The notes beneath the pieces were generated by a model, which worked only from the letters and a program-made list of their open reading frames with translations, was not told where the DNA came from and did not search any database. The translations under genes and the position numbers were made by a program. From JAVKBW01 sp964352715 (GTDB taxonomy: Bacteria; Pseudomonadota; Alphaproteobacteria; UBA8366; Aestuariispiraceae), in NCBI GenBank assembly GCA_964352715.1, contig CAYGSU010000095.1:1-10734 (forward strand): a DNA stretch of 10,734 nt, written 5' to 3'. Position 1 is the stretch's first letter. Every line of letters starts with the position of its first letter. Shown piece after piece: positions 7,388-10,734 of the stretch.

Positions 7388-8455
7388 ATGACGCTGGAAC
7401 TCAAGCAGATTGCCAAGTCCGTCGGGTCCGAGGTGCATATTCACCCGACCGACCTGACACTAGAGCCGGACGGTTTCAACATTCTTCTGGGAACCACCCT
7501 GGCCGGCAAGACGACATTGATGCAGTTGATGGCCGGTCTGGACCGACCGACCGGTGGATCATTGCACTTCAACGGGAAAGACGTGACCGGCACCCGTGTG
7601 CAGGACCGCAACGTGTCGATGGTGTACCAGCAGTTCATCAACTATCCGAACTACACCGTGTTTGAAAACATCGCATCGCCGTTGCGCGTGGCGCGCATGA
7701 ACGATGCCGATATCAAACGCAAGGTCGGTGAAATGGCGGAGCTTCTTAGGCTTTCGCCGATGCTTGACCGCCGACCGTCCGAACTCTCCGGCGGGCAGCA
7801 GCAGCGCACCGCGCTAGCCCGGGCGCTGGTGAAGGCGTCGGACCTGGTACTGCTGGACGAACCGCTCGCCAATCTCGATTTCAAACTGCGTGAAGAATTG
7901 CGGGAAGAATTACCAAAGCTTTTCGCCGACCGCGGTTGCGTCGTCGTTTACGCTACAACCGAACCGACCGAAGCGCTGCTGCTGGGCGGCAAGACCGCAA
8001 CCCTGCATGAAGGGCGCGTTACGCAGTTCGGGCCGACCGGCAATATCTACCGCAATCCCAACTGTCTGATCAGCGCACAGGTCTTTTCGGAACCGCCGAT
8101 GAACACCGCCGCTGTCAGAAAGACCGGCGACATCGTCTATCTGGGCCAGATGGCGCAATGGGCGACACCCGCCTTTCTGTCAGGCCGCCCGGATGGCGAT
8201 TACCAGGTTGGTCTCAGGCCACATCATGTCACGCCCAATCCGTCCATCGCCAACCCGGTGAAGGTATCCGGCGAGGTGCTGGTGACCGAAATCAGCGGGT
8301 CGGAAAGCGTTGTTCACTTCAAAGTGGGCAAAAATGCCTGGGTGTCGCTGTCGCACGGTATCCACAGCTTCAATGTCGGACAGACGGCGGACCTGTACGT
8401 CGATGTCTCGAATGCGTTCTATTTCACGCCGGCCGGCGATCTGATCGCAGCGTAA
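7388..8455 (+). CDS. glpS: ABC transporter ATPase subunit with degenerate ATP site (GlpS-like)
   Basis: One of two ATPase subunits predicted to drive glycerol import. The 355-residue protein has an N-terminal nucleotide-binding domain and a C-terminal TOBE-like region (about 240-355). The signature LSGGQQQR (133-140), Walker B LVLLDEP (153-159, D157/E158), D-loop LANLD and Q-loop Q81 are intact. Walker A is altered to GTTLAGKT (35-42): the fourth residue is leucine instead of glycine, though K41 and T42 remain. The H-loop histidine is replaced by T191 in YATTEPTEA. There is no aromatic residue before F30, so no A-loop stacking residue. ATG 7388 was chosen because homologous sequence begins MTLEL; the open frame extends upstream but that part is not protein-like. 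No Shine-Dalgarno precedes this start; an AT-rich stretch does. It lies 103 bases after glpV and nine bases before glpT. An ATPase of the MalK/UgpC group is certain; the GlpS name rests on context. Confidence 0.87.
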   Translation: MTLELKQIAKSVGSEVHIHPTDLTLEPDGFNILLGTTLAGKTTLMQLMAGLDRPTGGSLHFNGKDVTGTRVQDRNVSMVYQQFINYPNYTVFENIASPLRVARMNDADIKRKVGEMAELLRLSPMLDRRPSELSGGQQQRTALARALVKASDLVLLDEPLANLDFKLREELREELPKLFADRGCVVVYATTEPTEALLLGGKTATLHEGRVTQFGPTGNIYRNPNCLISAQVFSEPPMNTAAVRKTGDIVYLGQMAQWATPAFLSGRPDGDYQVGLRPHHVTPNPSIANPVKVSGEVLVTEISGSESVVHFKVGKNAWVSLSHGIHSFNVGQTADLYVDVSNAFYFTPAGDLIAA

Positions 8456-8464
8456 GGAAAACCG

Positions 8465-9538
8465 ATGGCCCGTATCACCCTGGACGCCCTTCGCCATTCC
8501 TACGCCGCCGATCCAGCGACCGACGATGACTGGGCGCTTAAACAGGTCGACCTGACCTGGGATGACGGCGGCGCCTATGCGCTGCTGGGGCCATCCGGCT
8601 GCGGCAAGACGACCATGCTGAATCTGATTTCCGGCCTGCTGAAACCGACGCAGGGCAGCATTCACTTCGATGACGATGATGTAACCACCCTGCCGCCCGA
8701 CCAGCGTCACATCGCGCAGGTTTTCCAGTTTCCCGTCGTCTACGACACGATGACCGTTTACGACAATCTGGCCTTTCCGTTGCGCAACCGGGGCGTCGAT
8801 GAGAAGACGGTCGATCAGCGGGTGCGCGAGGTGGCCACTTTCATCGACATGACGGAACGGCTGCAGCAGCGCGCCAAGGGTCTGACTGCCGACGGCAAAC
8901 AGAAGATTTCGCTGGGCCGTGGCCTGGTACGCACCGATGTCAACGTCATCATGTTCGACGAACCGCTGACCGTGATCGACCCGCACCTGAAATGGGAATT
9001 GCGGTCGAAACTGAAGGAACTGCACCAGAGGGTGCGGCTGACGATGATCTACGTCACCCACGACCAGACCGAAGCCCTGACCTTCGCGGACCAGGTTGTG
9101 GTGATGAACCAGGGTGAGATCGTGCAGGTCGGCACGCCTGTGGATCTTTTCGAAAAACCGCAGCACACCTTTGTCGGCCATTTCATCGGCTCGCCGGGAA
9201 TGAACGTGCTGTCATGCGAAGTTTCGGGCGGCAAGGCGTTGCTGGGGGGCATGCCTGTCGAAACCGAAAACACCGCCGATCCAACAGCCGGCAAGAAGCT
9301 GGAAATCGGCGTGCGGCCGGAATTCGTCCGTTTCGGAACGGGCGGGTTGCCGGCCGCCATTGTCAAAGTCAGCGATGCCGGACGGCACCGTATCGTCGAA
9401 ACCCGCTGCGCCGACCAGACCGTGCGTCTGCTTGCGCCGGAAGGATCCGAGATCCCAAGCGACGGCACAGAACTGGTATTCGATAAAAGCCACACACGGC
9501 TCTATGCCGATGGCTGGATGGTGGGGGCCGCGCGATGA
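8465..9538 (+). CDS. glpT: ABC transporter ATPase subunit with degenerate signature (GlpT-like)
   Basis: The second ATPase subunit of the predicted glycerol importer; not the E. coli glycerol-3-phosphate antiporter of the same name. The 357-residue protein has a canonical Walker A GPSGCGKT (42-49), a probable A-loop Y13, Q-loop Q88 and Walker B VIMFDEP (161-167, D165/E166). The H-loop is normal (H199 in YVTHDQTEA), and a TOBE-like C-terminal region follows from about residue 240. The ABC signature is not LSGGQ but LTADGK (140-145), and the D-loop reads LTVID rather than LxNLD. These defects complement those of the preceding subunit, so the two probably work as an obligate heterodimer. AAGGA (8454-8458), overlapping the glpS stop, lies six bases before the ATG. 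The gene ends in a four-base ATGA overlap with glpP, implying translational coupling. Confidence 0.88.
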   Translation: MARITLDALRHSYAADPATDDDWALKQVDLTWDDGGAYALLGPSGCGKTTMLNLISGLLKPTQGSIHFDDDDVTTLPPDQRHIAQVFQFPVVYDTMTVYDNLAFPLRNRGVDEKTVDQRVREVATFIDMTERLQQRAKGLTADGKQKISLGRGLVRTDVNVIMFDEPLTVIDPHLKWELRSKLKELHQRVRLTMIYVTHDQTEALTFADQVVVMNQGEIVQVGTPVDLFEKPQHTFVGHFIGSPGMNVLSCEVSGGKALLGGMPVETENTADPTAGKKLEIGVRPEFVRFGTGGLPAAIVKVSDAGRHRIVETRCADQTVRLLAPEGSEIPSDGTELVFDKSHTRLYADGWMVGAAR

Positions 9539-10398
9539 ACAAGACCATCAACCAGAAAGCCTGGCTGTTCGTTCTGCCCGTGGTGCTGCTGGTCGCCTTC
9601 AATGCGATCATTCCGCTGATGACGGTGGTGAACTATTCGGTGCAGGAGACCTTCGGCGACAACACGTTCTTCTGGTCGGGCGTGTTGTGGTTCGAACAGG
9701 TGCTGCAATCTGAACGGTTTCACGATTCCCTGCTGCGCCAATTGACCTTCACGTTTTCCATTCTAGCCATCGAGATACCGCTTGGCATCGGCATCGCACT
9801 CACCATGCCACGCAAGGGGCCGTGGGTGCCGGTGTGCCTCGTGCTGATGGCGTTGCCGCTGTTGATTCCCTGGAACGTGGTCGGCGCGATGTGGAACATA
9901 TTCGCGCTGCCGGATATCGGCTTCCTGGGCTATGTGCTGAATTCCATCGGTTTCGACTACAACTTCACCCGCCAGATCGGCGACGCCTGGTTCACGCTGA
10001 TCCTGATGGATGTCTGGCACTGGACCTCGCTTGTCGTGCTGCTTTCCTATGCCGGGCTGGTGTCGATACCGGATGCCTATTATCAGGCCGCGAAAATCGA
10101 TGGCGCTGGAGCGTTCGCCATTTTCCGGCATATCCAGTTGCCGAAAATGAAACGGGTGCTGACCATCGCCGTGCTGCTGCGCTTCATGGACAGTTTCATG
10201 ATCTACACCGAAGCGGTGGTGCTGACCGGCGGCGGGCCCGGCAATTCAACAACCCTGCTGTCGATCGATCTGGTGAAGATCGCGCTTGGCCAGTTCGACC
10301 TTGGCCCCGCAGCGGCGATGTCGCTGATCTACTTCCTGATCATCCTTCTGCTGAGCTGGGTGTTCTACACGCTGATGATGCGAAACGAGGATCAATGA
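9535..10398 (+). CDS. glpP: ABC transporter permease (GlpP-like)
   Basis: An inner-membrane subunit forming half of the predicted glycerol channel with GlpQ. The 287-residue protein is a MalF/UgpA-type permease with about six hydrophobic segments, near 9-31, 68-90, 97-118, 153-175, 208-228 and 258-281. The cytoplasmic EAA loop, which contacts the ATPases, reads QAAKIDGAGAFAIFRHIQLP (184-203). The first glutamate is replaced by glutamine, while D189, G190, L202 and P203 match the consensus. The start is the ATG of an ATGA overlap with glpT. It has the length expected of its family and no internal breaks. The substrate is assigned from operon context only. Confidence 0.88.
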   Translation: MNKTINQKAWLFVLPVVLLVAFNAIIPLMTVVNYSVQETFGDNTFFWSGVLWFEQVLQSERFHDSLLRQLTFTFSILAIEIPLGIGIALTMPRKGPWVPVCLVLMALPLLIPWNVVGAMWNIFALPDIGFLGYVLNSIGFDYNFTRQIGDAWFTLILMDVWHWTSLVVLLSYAGLVSIPDAYYQAAKIDGAGAFAIFRHIQLPKMKRVLTIAVLLRFMDSFMIYTEAVVLTGGGPGNSTTLLSIDLVKIALGQFDLGPAAAMSLIYFLIILLLSWVFYTLMMRNEDQ

Positions 10399-10399
10399 G

Positions 10400-10734
<335 letters not shown>

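Noticed and set aside
8180..9181. A 333-codon open frame on the minus strand opposite glpS/glpT
   Set aside because: It spans two real ATPase genes in antisense, has no domain signature and is explained by GC-biased codon use.

Overview
The window looks like chromosomal DNA from a GC-rich alphaproteobacterium. The malonyl-CoA synthetase resembles rhizobial and Rhodopseudomonas MatB, and the glycerol genes are of the GlpRDK plus GlpSTPQV type known from Rhizobium. The genus cannot be fixed from the sequence. There are nine protein genes (the last cut by the window edge), no RNA genes, no mobile elements and no CRISPR. The longest gap between genes is about 190 bases.

Layout. Bases 1-1518 (+) encode a malonyl-CoA synthetase (matB-like). 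It converges, with only 25 bases between stops, on a leftward operon transcribed glpR-glpD-glpK (5357 down to 1544), which encodes a DeoR-family regulator, an FAD-dependent glycerol-3-phosphate dehydrogenase and glycerol kinase. A 190-base AT-rich divergent control region (5358-5547) separates this from a rightward operon (5548 to the end): a large periplasmic binding protein (glpV-like), two ABC ATPase subunits (glpS-like, glpT-like) and two permeases (glpP-like, and glpQ-like, which runs off the edge).

How it works together. GlpV would capture glycerol in the periplasm, and GlpP/GlpQ powered by GlpS/GlpT would import it. GlpK would phosphorylate it and GlpD would oxidise glycerol-3-phosphate to dihydroxyacetone phosphate. 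GlpR, probably sensing a phosphorylated intermediate, would repress both operons from the shared region. That region carries TTCG-type direct repeats at about one- and two-turn spacing. Two of them fill the spacer of a good sigma70-like promoter for glpV. No GlpF-type glycerol facilitator gene is seen, which fits active ABC uptake.

The most interesting signal is in the two ATPases. GlpS has a normal LSGGQ signature but an altered Walker A, no H-loop histidine and no A-loop aromatic. GlpT has normal Walker A, Walker B and H-loop but a destroyed signature (LTADGK). In a head-to-tail heterodimer this predicts exactly one complete and one degenerate ATP site, an arrangement well known in exporters such as TAP and CFTR but unusual for a solute importer. 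Secondary points are an intercistronic hairpin after the binding-protein gene, a glpS start without a Shine-Dalgarno sequence, and a glycerol kinase lacking the arginine used for fructose-1,6-bisphosphate inhibition in E. coli.
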